Assembly (NCBI GenBank): GCA_028277985.1
Contig: JANQFG010000265.1
Coordinates: 70,832 to 134,831 of the forward strand
Origin: a bacterium
GTDB lineage: Bacteria > Desulfobacterota > DSWW01
Reading direction: 5' to 3'
DNA: 64,000 nucleotides
Shown here in pieces: positions 8,469 through 16,551 of this stretch. A program made the translations under genes and the position numbers. The notes beneath the pieces were generated by a model. The model had not been told where the DNA came from and did not search any database. It worked only from the letters and a program-made list of their open reading frames with translations. The number at the start of each line of letters is the position of its first letter. The stretch's first letter is position 1.

Positions 8469-8837
8469 ATGGCAGATCAACCGAAACCCCCAGAGGACAT
8501 CACACCGGATGACTTTTATCTCAAATGGCTTCCCGAGCAGTCGGCCGCGGCAGACCCGGCTCAGAAAGCGAAGATCAAGGACATCAATGCAGTCATCCAG
8601 GTGGTGCTGACCGGAGAGGGTGGTGGGGAGTACTACATGACGCTTGCCGCGGGCGATTTCAGTACCGCCAAGGGCAAAGCAGATTCTCCGAACATGACCA
8701 TCACCCAGGCGGTCGAGGACTGGAGAGAGATCAACGCAGGACGGCTCAATCCTCAGATGGCCTTCATGTCGGGAAAGATCAAGGTCGCCGGAGACATGAG
8801 CCTCGCCATGAAGCTTGGCTCGATCATGGGGAACTGA
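8469..8837 (+). CDS. SCP-2 sterol-transfer-domain protein
   Basis: A 122-residue single-domain protein of the SCP-2 family, which binds lipids or long-chain acyl-CoA in a hydrophobic tunnel. The family signature is seen in the C-terminal half: YYMTLAAGDFSTAKGKAD, then NPQMAFMSGKIKVAGDMSLAMKLG, the typical segment where Gly-Lys-Ile-Lys precedes a Gly-Asp-Met. No signal peptide, so cytoplasmic. GGAG precedes the ATG by about eight bases; an upstream in-frame reading adds twelve basic residues without support. It is the last gene before a strong terminator. Its position next to ferredoxins and an EthD protein suggests a hydrophobic CoA-linked substrate. A membrane-anchored relative lies at 41694. 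Confidence 0.85.
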   Translation: MADQPKPPEDITPDDFYLKWLPEQSAAADPAQKAKIKDINAVIQVVLTGEGGGEYYMTLAAGDFSTAKGKADSPNMTITQAVEDWREINAGRLNPQMAFMSGKIKVAGDMSLAMKLGSIMGN

Positions 8838-8869
8838 TTTTTCGTCCGGATCCTGACGAAGAAAAGCGG

Positions 8870-8900
8870 AAAAGAGGGTCTTCTGGCAAGACCCTCTTTT
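8870..8900 (+). terminator. Rho-independent terminator
   Basis: A perfect 13-base inverted repeat (AAAAGAGGGTCTT and its complement) around a five-base CTGGC loop, ending in TTTT. It follows the SCP-2 stop by 32 bases and marks the end of the operon that begins at or before the left edge. Its A-rich left flank means it may also act on the opposite strand. Confidence 0.9.
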
Positions 8901-8961
8901 CTTCCCTCCCGGGCGGAGCGCTGTGGAATGGCTTCGTGGATCCCCGTGAAAGGAGGTCCAT

Positions 8962-10224
8962 ATGAAGGCCTCACGTGCCTATCGGACGATTGCAGAGAAA
9001 TATCTTCATACGAAGACCTTCAAGGACGTTGTCATCCCTGATTCCTTGATCGAGCTTCTCACCTTTATGTATACCGAGGAAGAGGCTGAAATGGTGGCAA
9101 CCCTCGGTCTCGCCATGAAGAGTGTGAAGACGATCGCTAAATCAGTGAACCGACCGGTAGAGGAGGTCAACGGTATTCTTGCGCCCCTGGCCGAGAGGAT
9201 GCTGATCATCGGTCTGACCAAGAGGAAGGTTCCTTTGTACGGGCTCCTGAACTTCTATCCGGGATTGTACGAAGCCCAGATGGTTCTGAGCGAGTCGAAG
9301 ATGCGTGAAGGGGATGATGGGGCCTTCTTCAAGGAGTTTGCACGTCTTTTCAAGGATTTCTGGGAAGAGCTTTTCGCATGGTTGAAAACGAACCCCGGGT
9401 TTGCCGACCGATACCAGATACTCGGGACGCCCTTGGGCCGGGTAATCTCGGTTGAAGAAGCGATTGATGCATCGCCGGGGCTGGGCATTCTGTCCTATAA
9501 GACGGACAAGTTCTCCGAGATGGCGGACCGGGCGAAGAAGAGCATCTGTCAAATCGATGTGTGCACGTGTCGACAGGAAATGCATCTTCTTGACGAGGAA
9601 TGTAGCCGGGTGGACAAGCCGACCTCGGTTACCTGCACCCTTACCGGAACCGTCGCAGAAGCGGCGATCAAGGCGGGTGCGGCCACACGTATATCGAAGG
9701 AACAGTTCATAGAATCCCGAGTTCAGGCAGGCGAGCTGGGTCTCGTTGCCATGACCGACGATACGGTCGATCCGCTTCTCATATGTACATGCTGTGACTG
9801 CTGTTGCTCTATCATGAGGGTCCTCAAGGACTTCAACAACCCGAACACATGGGCCCAGAGCCATTTCGAGGCGGTCATCGATCGAGGGACATGCAAGGGT
9901 TGCAGAACCTGTGCAAAGGCATGCCCCATGGACGCGATCAAGGTGGGCAGGGACAAGAAGGCAGCGGTGGATTACGCGCGATGTATCGGCTGTGGGGTAT
10001 GCGTCGTCAAGTGCGACAAGCAAAGGGCGATTTCCTTCAAGACACGCAAGATCCACAAACCCCCCGTTGACAACCTCGTGGAATTCTGGGTGCGGCGATA
10101 CTTTCAGCTGAAGGGTCGGGAGGAGCAGTTCCTGCCCAAGCTCACCTTGGGTGCTACCCGTGCCCTGTCAAGAATCAATCCGATTCATATCACCGGTCCG
10201 CGGGCAAGGCGAATCGGAAAATGA
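8962..10224 (+). CDS. Cys-rich 4Fe-4S dicluster protein with winged-helix-like N terminus (paralogue 8)
   Basis: A 420-residue protein, the longest of the nine paralogues. The winged-helix-like unit is around residues 50-90 (KSVKTIAKSVNRPVEEV). CTCRQEMHLLDEEC followed by SVTCTLTG, then CTCCDCCC in place of CNCCGCCC, then CKGCRTCAKACP and CIGCGVCVVKC. The final motif ends KCDKQRA rather than CP. A basic C-terminal tail of about 60 residues (RALSRINPIHITGPRARRIG) is absent from the others. AAAGGAGG lies eight bases before the ATG. It sits after the terminator and directly before an Fe-S aldo/keto reductase 12 bases away, so those two are a likely redox pair. Confidence 0.84.
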   Translation: MKASRAYRTIAEKYLHTKTFKDVVIPDSLIELLTFMYTEEEAEMVATLGLAMKSVKTIAKSVNRPVEEVNGILAPLAERMLIIGLTKRKVPLYGLLNFYPGLYEAQMVLSESKMREGDDGAFFKEFARLFKDFWEELFAWLKTNPGFADRYQILGTPLGRVISVEEAIDASPGLGILSYKTDKFSEMADRAKKSICQIDVCTCRQEMHLLDEECSRVDKPTSVTCTLTGTVAEAAIKAGAATRISKEQFIESRVQAGELGLVAMTDDTVDPLLICTCCDCCCSIMRVLKDFNNPNTWAQSHFEAVIDRGTCKGCRTCAKACPMDAIKVGRDKKAAVDYARCIGCGVCVVKCDKQRAISFKTRKIHKPPVDNLVEFWVRRYFQLKGREEQFLPKLTLGATRALSRINPIHITGPRARRIGK

Positions 10225-10236
10225 GGGAGTGTGCGG

Positions 10237-11487
10237 ATGTTGTACCGCAAGCTGAAGAAGACGGGTGAAGACCTCTCCGTCCTGGGTTACGGGTGTATGC
10301 GTGTCCCTCAGAAGCTGGGCAGGATCGACGAAGCGAGGGCCACCCGGCAGATTCGATTCGCTATTGACCAGGGTGTGAACTACGTCGACACGGCGATGAT
10401 CTACCACATGGGGGCGAACGAACCCTTTCTGGGTCGTGCCCTGTCGGATGGATACCGGGAAAAGGTTAAGCTGGCCACGAAGCTTCCGCTCTCCGCCGTG
10501 AAGACTCGAGAGGACATGGACCGGGTGTTGGGCGCCCAGCTCGACATGCTCAAGACGGACTACATCGATTACTATCTCTTTCATGGGCTCAACGGGCAGG
10601 TGTGGCAGGAAATGGATCGCCTCGGTGGGCGTGATTTCATGGACAAGGCGAAAGGGGACGGACGGATCCGTTTTGCCGGGTTCTCCTTCCATGGAGACAT
10701 AGACGCCTTCAAAGGGATCGTGGACGCCTACGACTGGGACGTATGCCTGATTCAGTACAATTATCTTGACGAGAACAATCAGGCCGGTACGGAAGGGCTC
10801 AAGTACGCTGCGGCAAGAGGATTGGGTGTGATCGTCATGGAGCCCATGCGTGGCGGGAACCTTGCCGGAAGGATCCCACCCGCGGTTCAGGCCATCTGGG
10901 ACGAGGCAGAGCCGAGAAGATCGCCGGCGGAGTGGGCACTTCGCTGGGTCTGGAACCACCCTGAGGTCACGGTGGTCCTCTCCGGCATGAACAGGGAGGA
11001 TCACATCAGGGAGAACCTTCGGATTGCCGATGAGGCCTACCCTGATTCTCTCTCGGAAGGAGAGCTCGAGCTTGTTGGCCGGGCCTCTGATACGTATCGA
11101 GCGCTCATGAAGGCGGGATGCACAGGGTGCCGCTACTGCATGCCGTGTCCCTCCGGAGTGGATATCCCCTCCTGCTTCGAGCTCCACAACGGGGCGCATA
11201 TCTTCGGTGACAAGCAGGTTGCCAGGATCATGTATCTGCTCCGGTTGGGAGGGCTCGGGGAGTCCGGGGTTTCCGGCTTGGCCTCCGAGTGTGTGGCGTG
11301 CGGGGAATGTGAAGAGAAGTGCCCGCAGGATTTGCCGGTTCCCGAGCTTCTCGAGGAGGTGGTCAAGGATTTCGAGGGCCGGGGAACCAAGACGATCATC
11401 AGGTCCATGGGCTTGTTCTTCACTCTCCAGAGATGGATCACCATGAGAAGGGCCCGCAAAACCGAGAAGCGGGCACGAAAGAAATAG
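10237..11487 (+). CDS. Aldo/keto reductase with C-terminal 4Fe-4S domain
   Basis: A 416-residue fusion. The first 290 residues are an aldo/keto reductase barrel with the usual tetrad: Asp and Tyr in VDTAMIYHMG, Lys in LATKLP and His in YLFHG. The C-terminal part has CTGCRYCMPCP and CVACGECEEKCP, which predict Fe-S clusters. This architecture is common in anaerobes and its substrates are mostly unknown. The ATG preceded by GGGAG is preferred over a GTG two codons upstream. It is flanked by a ferredoxin paralogue and a flavoprotein in the same direction, suggesting electron flow to or from an Fe-S carrier in addition to NAD(P)H. Confidence 0.88.
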   Translation: MLYRKLKKTGEDLSVLGYGCMRVPQKLGRIDEARATRQIRFAIDQGVNYVDTAMIYHMGANEPFLGRALSDGYREKVKLATKLPLSAVKTREDMDRVLGAQLDMLKTDYIDYYLFHGLNGQVWQEMDRLGGRDFMDKAKGDGRIRFAGFSFHGDIDAFKGIVDAYDWDVCLIQYNYLDENNQAGTEGLKYAAARGLGVIVMEPMRGGNLAGRIPPAVQAIWDEAEPRRSPAEWALRWVWNHPEVTVVLSGMNREDHIRENLRIADEAYPDSLSEGELELVGRASDTYRALMKAGCTGCRYCMPCPSGVDIPSCFELHNGAHIFGDKQVARIMYLLRLGGLGESGVSGLASECVACGECEEKCPQDLPVPELLEEVVKDFEGRGTKTIIRSMGLFFTLQRWITMRRARKTEKRARKK

Positions 11488-11534
11488 GAAGCTCTGGGCC
11501 GGAAAAGGCCTCCTTCACGGGTTGGGAGAGGGGA

Positions 11535-13091
11535 ATGACGGACAAATATGATGTTGCGATCATCGGAGGGGGTATCGCCGGTCTTTGTGCAGGGCTCACC
11601 TTGCAGAAGATGGGGAAGCGTTCCATCCTTCTGGAGCACGGACGCCAGGTCGGGGGGAACATGGCCGGCATCTGGAGGAAGGGCTTCTATTTCGACTGCG
11701 GTGACCAGTCGACAGAGGACGTGGGAATCATCTTCCCCATCCTGAAGGACCTGGGGCTGTATGATCCGGACGAATGGATACGCACGAGATTCCGCTACGC
11801 TACACGGGATCTGGATGTCCCGCTGTACGAATACGATCAGATGCGGGAGGATTTCAAGAACGCTTTTCCGGATTCCGCTTCCGGGGTGGACCGGTGGTTC
11901 GATCTCATCACACCCCTGTGCGGTGCCTTGCGGGAGATATTCGGCAGCGGTGCGATGGATCTTGTCAAGGATGGGAAGAGAGCGAGAACGGGCAATCTCA
12001 AGGTGATGGCCAAAGCCGCGGGGTTGGCCAGGATGCTCCCTGAGCTGATGACGAAGACCGGCGACGAAAAGGCGCTGGAGGTTTTTCCGGATGACCCTCG
12101 CGCCTCCTTCTTTTTCGGTGAGAGCAATGCCAAGAACCTGCCGCTCCTGATGCACCTTTTCTTCTGGTACACCTTTGTTCAGGACTACTGGTACCCGAAA
12201 GCAGGCCTCCAGGGAATGATGAACAAACTGGCGGACGCCTACCAGGAGAGGGGAGGGGAGCTTCGTCTCGAATCAACGGTCGAAAAGGTTCTAACGTCGG
12301 CAGGCCGGGTCACTGCGGTGGAGACCTGTCGAGATGAGCTCTTTCGCGCCGAGCATGTGATCAACACGGGAAACCCGAAACGCCTGATCAACCAGATGCT
12401 GGATGACCCGAACCAGTGGGATTTCAAAGAACGACAGCTCATCAGCGCCGGACAAGTCACCCCGGCCGTGTGCTCGGCCTTCCTGGGCCTGGACATGCCC
12501 GCCAAGGAACTCGAGAAGCACATGAAGGTGAATCACACCATCTACTGGCGGACATACGAGACGGCAGGGGACCGGATCTACGACCCGGAAGCACACAACA
12601 AGGGATGGTGTATGATCAGCGCCCCCTCCCTGCACCTGCCCCACCTCGCCCCGGAGGGGAGGAGCTCGCTGGTTGCGCAGGTGTTTGTTCCGTACCACTG
12701 GCTGGATGGCTGGGGAACCGGCACGGACGATCCCTTTGCCCGCTCGGCGAAATACAGAAAACTGAAGAAGAGGGTGCTGGACGAAATCATCCGGGAGACG
12801 GAGTACATCGTTCCGGGCCTCTCCGAGAAGGTGGTGTACAAGGAACTGGCCACGCCCAGGTCCATGTCCCGATGGACCCTTAACATAGAGGGGGCGATCA
12901 TGGGATGGACCTATGACCGGTACCAGTGTCACATGGCGAACAAGCTCGTGCGCTTTCGGACGCCGCTCAAGAATCTGTTCAACGCCGGCCATTATGCGAT
13001 CTGGCCGGGTGGGGTGGTGAATTCGGCCATGACCGGAAGGGTCGTGGCCAGGGGCATCTACGACGGGTTCCTGAAACAGTTTCGAACGTAG
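11535..13091 (+). CDS. CrtI/phytoene-desaturase-like FAD oxidoreductase
   Basis: A 518-residue flavoprotein. The FAD dinucleotide-binding motif IIGGGIAGLCAGL is at the N terminus, followed by a Glu-His-Gly turn (LLEHGRQVGG) and near the C terminus the typical LFNAGHYAIWPGGVVNSAMTG segment (FAD contact). Members desaturate, isomerise or saturate hydrophobic chains and rings. The substrate cannot be read from sequence. It is related to the proteins at 30305 and 44803; DYWYPKAGLQGMMNKLA here parallels DYWYYKRGLQALMDDLA in the latter. The start is chosen by GAGAGGGG and the Rossmann motif; a longer in-frame reading overlaps the previous gene. It converges on a flavodoxin gene with almost no gap. 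Confidence 0.85.
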   Translation: MTDKYDVAIIGGGIAGLCAGLTLQKMGKRSILLEHGRQVGGNMAGIWRKGFYFDCGDQSTEDVGIIFPILKDLGLYDPDEWIRTRFRYATRDLDVPLYEYDQMREDFKNAFPDSASGVDRWFDLITPLCGALREIFGSGAMDLVKDGKRARTGNLKVMAKAAGLARMLPELMTKTGDEKALEVFPDDPRASFFFGESNAKNLPLLMHLFFWYTFVQDYWYPKAGLQGMMNKLADAYQERGGELRLESTVEKVLTSAGRVTAVETCRDELFRAEHVINTGNPKRLINQMLDDPNQWDFKERQLISAGQVTPAVCSAFLGLDMPAKELEKHMKVNHTIYWRTYETAGDRIYDPEAHNKGWCMISAPSLHLPHLAPEGRSSLVAQVFVPYHWLDGWGTGTDDPFARSAKYRKLKKRVLDEIIRETEYIVPGLSEKVVYKELATPRSMSRWTLNIEGAIMGWTYDRYQCHMANKLVRFRTPLKNLFNAGHYAIWPGGVVNSAMTGRVVARGIYDGFLKQFRT

Positions 13092-13094
13092 TAG

Positions 13095-13595
13095 CTATGC
13101 TTTCACCATCTCCATCGTTTCTCTGGCAAAGGTCCTTGCAGCCTCGAGTCGTGTTTCGTCCGGCTGCCCCTTGGTTGAGGGGCCGAGTTCGCCGAAGGCG
13201 CGCATGTTCGGATCGTCGCTTCCGAGGAGCATATCGATTACGGGTTGTGCGAGTTCTCCCTGGCAGTCGAACATGCTGACGATATCGGCCTTTGAAGCGG
13301 CTTCCCGGCTGGTCTTCAGCCACCCCTTTACCTCCTCACTCTCTTCGGGCGCGGCGTGAGTGATGAACAAGGCGATCCTTTTTCCTGCCGAGTGTGCTTC
13401 GAGGAATTTCTTGGCCGGTTCCGCAGGGCCAAAGGCGATGAGGGGAAAACCGATGAAGGCGAAATCGTATGCGTCGAGACCTTCAACAGCGTCCAGCGTC
13501 TTGATCTCCTTGTCCTCGGAGATTTCGCCATGGATGGCTTCGGCGACTTTCTGGGTGTTGCCCGTTTGACTCATATAGGCGACGAGTACCTTCAT
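13095..13595 (-). CDS. Flavodoxin-family protein
   Basis: A 166-residue flavodoxin-fold protein. The FMN phosphate loop is MSQTGNTQ at residues 8-15 and the second conserved segment is FIGFPLIAFGPAE. The length is typical for a flavodoxin-like domain of about 150-170 residues. GAGGAGG lies seven bases before the ATG. Such proteins carry electrons or act as FMN-dependent oxidoreductases; with so many ferredoxins nearby, a role as an alternative carrier under iron limitation is possible but inferred. It is transcribed toward the CrtI-like gene, and away from the SDR across an AT-rich region. Confidence 0.85.
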   Translation of the reverse strand: MKVLVAYMSQTGNTQKVAEAIHGEISEDKEIKTLDAVEGLDAYDFAFIGFPLIAFGPAEPAKKFLEAHSAGKRIALFITHAAPEESEEVKGWLKTSREAASKADIVSMFDCQGELAQPVIDMLLGSDDPNMRAFGELGPSTKGQPDETRLEAARTFARETMEMVKA

Positions 13596-13889
13596 GGTGA
13601 ACCTCCTCGATTCATTGGGGGTGAGTATTGCGGTCCCGGCTTTTCGTACCTTATATTCGAATCCCCTACCCGTGTAAATGCTCAGACGGAACGGGTCGAA
13701 AATAGGGGCCTAAGCGTTAATATAAAAGTTCATTAAATCAATTGCTTACGTATTAATATTAAAGCAAAGTATCATCTCGTATATGTGGGTCGAGAAAGGG
13801 ACTGTCGAGCAAAACGGAGGCGGTGAGAGAGCACGCAGAGTCAGGCGAAGGCCTTCCCCGAAACGGACCGGATGACAAGGGGGCAGAGA
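13596..13889. promoter_or_regulatory. AT-rich divergent promoter region
   Basis: No gene seen. The region separates the divergent flavodoxin and SDR genes. A markedly AT-rich stretch at about 13717-13775 holds two near-identical direct repeats, TTAATATAAAAG (13717-13728) and TTAATATTAAAG (13753-13764), 36 bases apart. Promoters for both genes are expected here, but I cannot place a convincing -35/-10 pair. Confidence 0.45.
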
Positions 13890-14756
13890 ATGAGCGATGG
13901 AGACATGATCAGGGTTTTCTATGGCGCCGTGGCGATCATCACCGGCGGGGCTTCGGGTATCGGAAGGGGCTTCGGAGAGGCCCTGGCAGCGAGGGGGTGC
14001 GAAGTAGTGCTCGCGGATCGCCAGATCGATCTTGCCGAAGAGGTGGCCGCAGGAATCAATGCCACCGGTGGACAGGCAACCGCAGTGGAGGTGGACGTCG
14101 TCCGTCATGAGGACGTCGTAAGGGTCGTGGAGCAAACCGTCGAGCGATGCGGCAGGCTCGACTATATGTTCAACAATGCGGGGATCGTCATCTTTGGCGA
14201 AGCGAGCGAGTACGAGATCCAGGACTGGGACAGGAGCATCGACGTCAATCTGCGAGGCGTCATACATGGCGTGGATGCTGCCTACCGGGTCATGATCGAG
14301 CAAGGATTCGGACATATCATCAACACGGGTTCCATCGCAGGATTGATGCCCTGGCCGATGGAAATCGGCTATTCCACAACCAAGCACGCCGTGGTTGGCC
14401 TGACGAATTCCCTGCGCGCGGAGGCTGCGCACGCCGGGGTTCGTGTCAGTGCACTGTGTCCGGGACTTATACAGACGCCGATACTCGATGGGGGCAAATA
14501 CGGCAAGTGGATTCGGGAATATCCGAAGGACGAGGTGAGGAAATACATGGAGAGTGTCAGGCCGTTGCCCATCGACAAATTCGTGCAACTCGCCCTCAAG
14601 CAGATTGCACGTAACAAGGCGATCATCGTCCTTCCGATGATGTACAGGATTTTCTGGCGTTTGCACAGGATGTCTCCCCTGTTGGGAATAGCGATCGCAC
14701 GAATGTTGTTTCAGACCATGCGAAAGCAACTAAAGAAATTCGAATCGACCCGGTGA
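13890..14756 (+). CDS. Short-chain dehydrogenase/reductase
   Basis: A 288-residue classical SDR. The nucleotide-binding motif is TGGASGIGRG, followed by NNAG, an active-site Ser in NTGSIAG and the YSTTK catalytic Tyr/Lys pair. A hydrophobic, basic C-terminal extension (RIFWRLHRMSPLLGIAIARM) could touch the membrane; the SDR at 33243 has a matching tail (YQWWLHRISP), so the two are paralogues. The ATG after AAGGGGG is preferred; in-frame ATGs six codons upstream and five downstream are alternatives. The substrate is unknown. The neighbours on the minus strand handle acyl-CoA-type compounds, so oxidation of a hydroxy-acyl or alicyclic alcohol is a reasonable guess. Confidence 0.85.
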   Translation: MSDGDMIRVFYGAVAIITGGASGIGRGFGEALAARGCEVVLADRQIDLAEEVAAGINATGGQATAVEVDVVRHEDVVRVVEQTVERCGRLDYMFNNAGIVIFGEASEYEIQDWDRSIDVNLRGVIHGVDAAYRVMIEQGFGHIINTGSIAGLMPWPMEIGYSTTKHAVVGLTNSLRAEAAHAGVRVSALCPGLIQTPILDGGKYGKWIREYPKDEVRKYMESVRPLPIDKFVQLALKQIARNKAIIVLPMMYRIFWRLHRMSPLLGIAIARMLFQTMRKQLKKFESTR

Positions 14757-14798
14757 CGAATCAGGCAGGCCTGCAGGACGCGGATGAGGCAGGGTGGG

Positions 14799-15488
14799 CT
14801 ATCCCGTTGATTGGGGCAGAATCGTTGCAGCGGGGATCCACATATTGAAGTCTTCCAGGCGGACGCACAGTGTGAACTTCCCACTGGAGATGTCAGGGAA
14901 CATTCCCGGGTCTATCTTGCTCTCCCGGAGTCGACCGATCTTCATCGTAGCCCTCGTGGTGGGCGCATAGGAGTAGGATTGTCCCCGAAAGTGCTGGGCC
15001 GTGGCCCTTTGGTTTGCCGGGAGCCATCGGTCTGAGTAAGGAAAGCCGAAGCGGCCGGTACTGAACGTGAGTTCCGCGAAAACAGCGCCCTCCGAAGAAA
15101 CGGATATCTGTTCCCATCCGTTGGGCAGAAAGCGGGATTCGAACCGGGCGATCGTTTTCGGAATGCCCCAGTTCTCGAGGCCGTTGACAACGCTTTCCGG
15201 GGTCGAAACGAAGATCCTGCTGATCGTACGGCAGGACTTCTTGCCAAAGCGAAATCTGCCGGGGTCGAAGAGCAATTCCTTGTACGGCCCCACCGGGGAG
15301 TCCTTGTAGTCCACATAGATCATTCTGCTGTATCTTCCCAGTCGGCAGCCCTTGAGGCTTTCAGGAACAAAGCACTGCTGGTCGAGCACTTCCCCCGGCA
15401 TCCTCATGGCGACTACGTAAGCATCTCCGGCGAGCCGCCACGGCGCCTTGGCCCTCTTGATTCCGTCCGTGTCCTGTGTGTGATCCAT
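14799..15488 (-). CDS. Acetoacetate decarboxylase-like protein
   Basis: A 229-residue protein of the acetoacetate decarboxylase superfamily. The segment ENWGIPKTIARFE matches the family region around the Schiff-base lysine (xxGxPK), so Lys is likely catalytic. Residues on either side, including RMIYVDYKDSPVGPYKELL, fit the conserved core. Members include decarboxylases, aldolases and dehydratases, so the reaction is not settled. I take the ATG of MDHTQ as start; a 17-residue longer reading overlaps the upstream gene. It lies ten bases after the MDR gene and is the last of the mutase-MDR operon. Confidence 0.75.
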   Translation of the reverse strand: MDHTQDTDGIKRAKAPWRLAGDAYVVAMRMPGEVLDQQCFVPESLKGCRLGRYSRMIYVDYKDSPVGPYKELLFDPGRFRFGKKSCRTISRIFVSTPESVVNGLENWGIPKTIARFESRFLPNGWEQISVSSEGAVFAELTFSTGRFGFPYSDRWLPANQRATAQHFRGQSYSYAPTTRATMKIGRLRESKIDPGMFPDISSGKFTLCVRLEDFNMWIPAATILPQSTG

Positions 15489-15498
15489 CAGTGACTTC

Positions 15499-16533
15499 TC
15501 AGCTCGTGGAAGATGACGGCACGAACAGTACCTTGCCACGGGACATATCCTTCTCGTAACGGACGATCGCCTCCTGGACGTGATCCAGGGGAACCCTTTG
15601 TGCTACTTCGGTAGCCCATTCCTTTCCTGCACCCTTCAGCGCTCTTCGTATGCAGGAAATGGTCCGCAATGGGCCCTTCTTCTCCATCCAATCGGAGAAC
15701 CAGAAACCCTCGATCTGCTTGTCTTCAAAGATCAGCTTCTTCGGGTCAATCCTCGCATCCTCGAGGGACAACGCTCCGTAGACCACGATCTGGGATCCCT
15801 TCGGCATTGCGTCGACAAGTTGCCCCGTGGACGGTCCCCCTATCGGGTCGAACGCGATGGTGGCGCCGAGGCGTTGGGACTCCTCCTTCAACCGCTCCAG
15901 GAAGTCCGGACTCGATTCGTTCAGAACGATCTCGTTCCCCAATTCTCTGAGCAGACGGACCTGTTCCTCCCGACGTACGATGTGGATGACCGGATAACCG
16001 GATTTCGAAGCGATACGATAAAGGATTCTGCCGAGCGCGCCGGCCGCCGCAGTATGAACCGCTGCCCGATGGCCACGGCTCTTAGCCTCGTGCAGAAGCG
16101 CGATGGCGGTGACCGGGTTTGCCAGCGTCATGGCGCCCTCTTCGTCGCTCACACGTTTGGGCAACGGCATGCACAACCGGGTCGAGGTCGTCACGTATTC
16201 CGCCCACGTTCCGCCGCCTTCCGGCTGTGTACCACAGGCTACGCGTTTGCCCAGGAGCCATCGGCCGTAGAGGTCCGGGCCGGCCGAGACGACGATTCCG
16301 GCACCCTCGAACCCGGGGATCGCAGGCAAGGGTTTGGTCAAGCCGTACCGGCCACGGATGAACATGATATCCGAGGGATTGATCGGTGCCGCGGCCACGC
16401 GGACCGTGACTTGTCCGGGCCCGGGTCTTTCCACAGGGGTGTCCTCGACGCAAATCGATCCCGGCTTTCCATCATAAGCATGCAGGCGCACAGCTTTCAT
16501 CGATGAGGGAAGAGGTTCTCGTGGTGGTGACAT
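15499..16533 (-). CDS. MDR-superfamily oxidoreductase (enoyl reductase/quinone oxidoreductase-like)
   Basis: A 344-residue medium-chain dehydrogenase/reductase without zinc ligands. The N-terminal GroES-like domain has INPSDIMFIRGRYG and PGFEGAGIVV. The nucleotide-binding domain has AAGALGRILYRIA, a variant of the AxxGxxG motif. The pattern is closest to quinone oxidoreductases and mitochondrial-type enoyl-CoA reductases (NPSDI is typical of the latter). It would reduce a conjugated double bond with NADPH, perhaps on a CoA thioester. AAGGAGG lies eight bases before the ATG. It sits 18 bases after the mutase gene and ten before the decarboxylase-like gene. Confidence 0.82.
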   Translation of the reverse strand: MSPPREPLPSSMKAVRLHAYDGKPGSICVEDTPVERPGPGQVTVRVAAAPINPSDIMFIRGRYGLTKPLPAIPGFEGAGIVVSAGPDLYGRWLLGKRVACGTQPEGGGTWAEYVTTSTRLCMPLPKRVSDEEGAMTLANPVTAIALLHEAKSRGHRAAVHTAAAGALGRILYRIASKSGYPVIHIVRREEQVRLLRELGNEIVLNESSPDFLERLKEESQRLGATIAFDPIGGPSTGQLVDAMPKGSQIVVYGALSLEDARIDPKKLIFEDKQIEGFWFSDWMEKKGPLRTISCIRRALKGAGKEWATEVAQRVPLDHVQEAIVRYEKDMSRGKVLFVPSSSTS

Positions 16534-16551
16534 GGAAGCTCCTCCTTTGAT

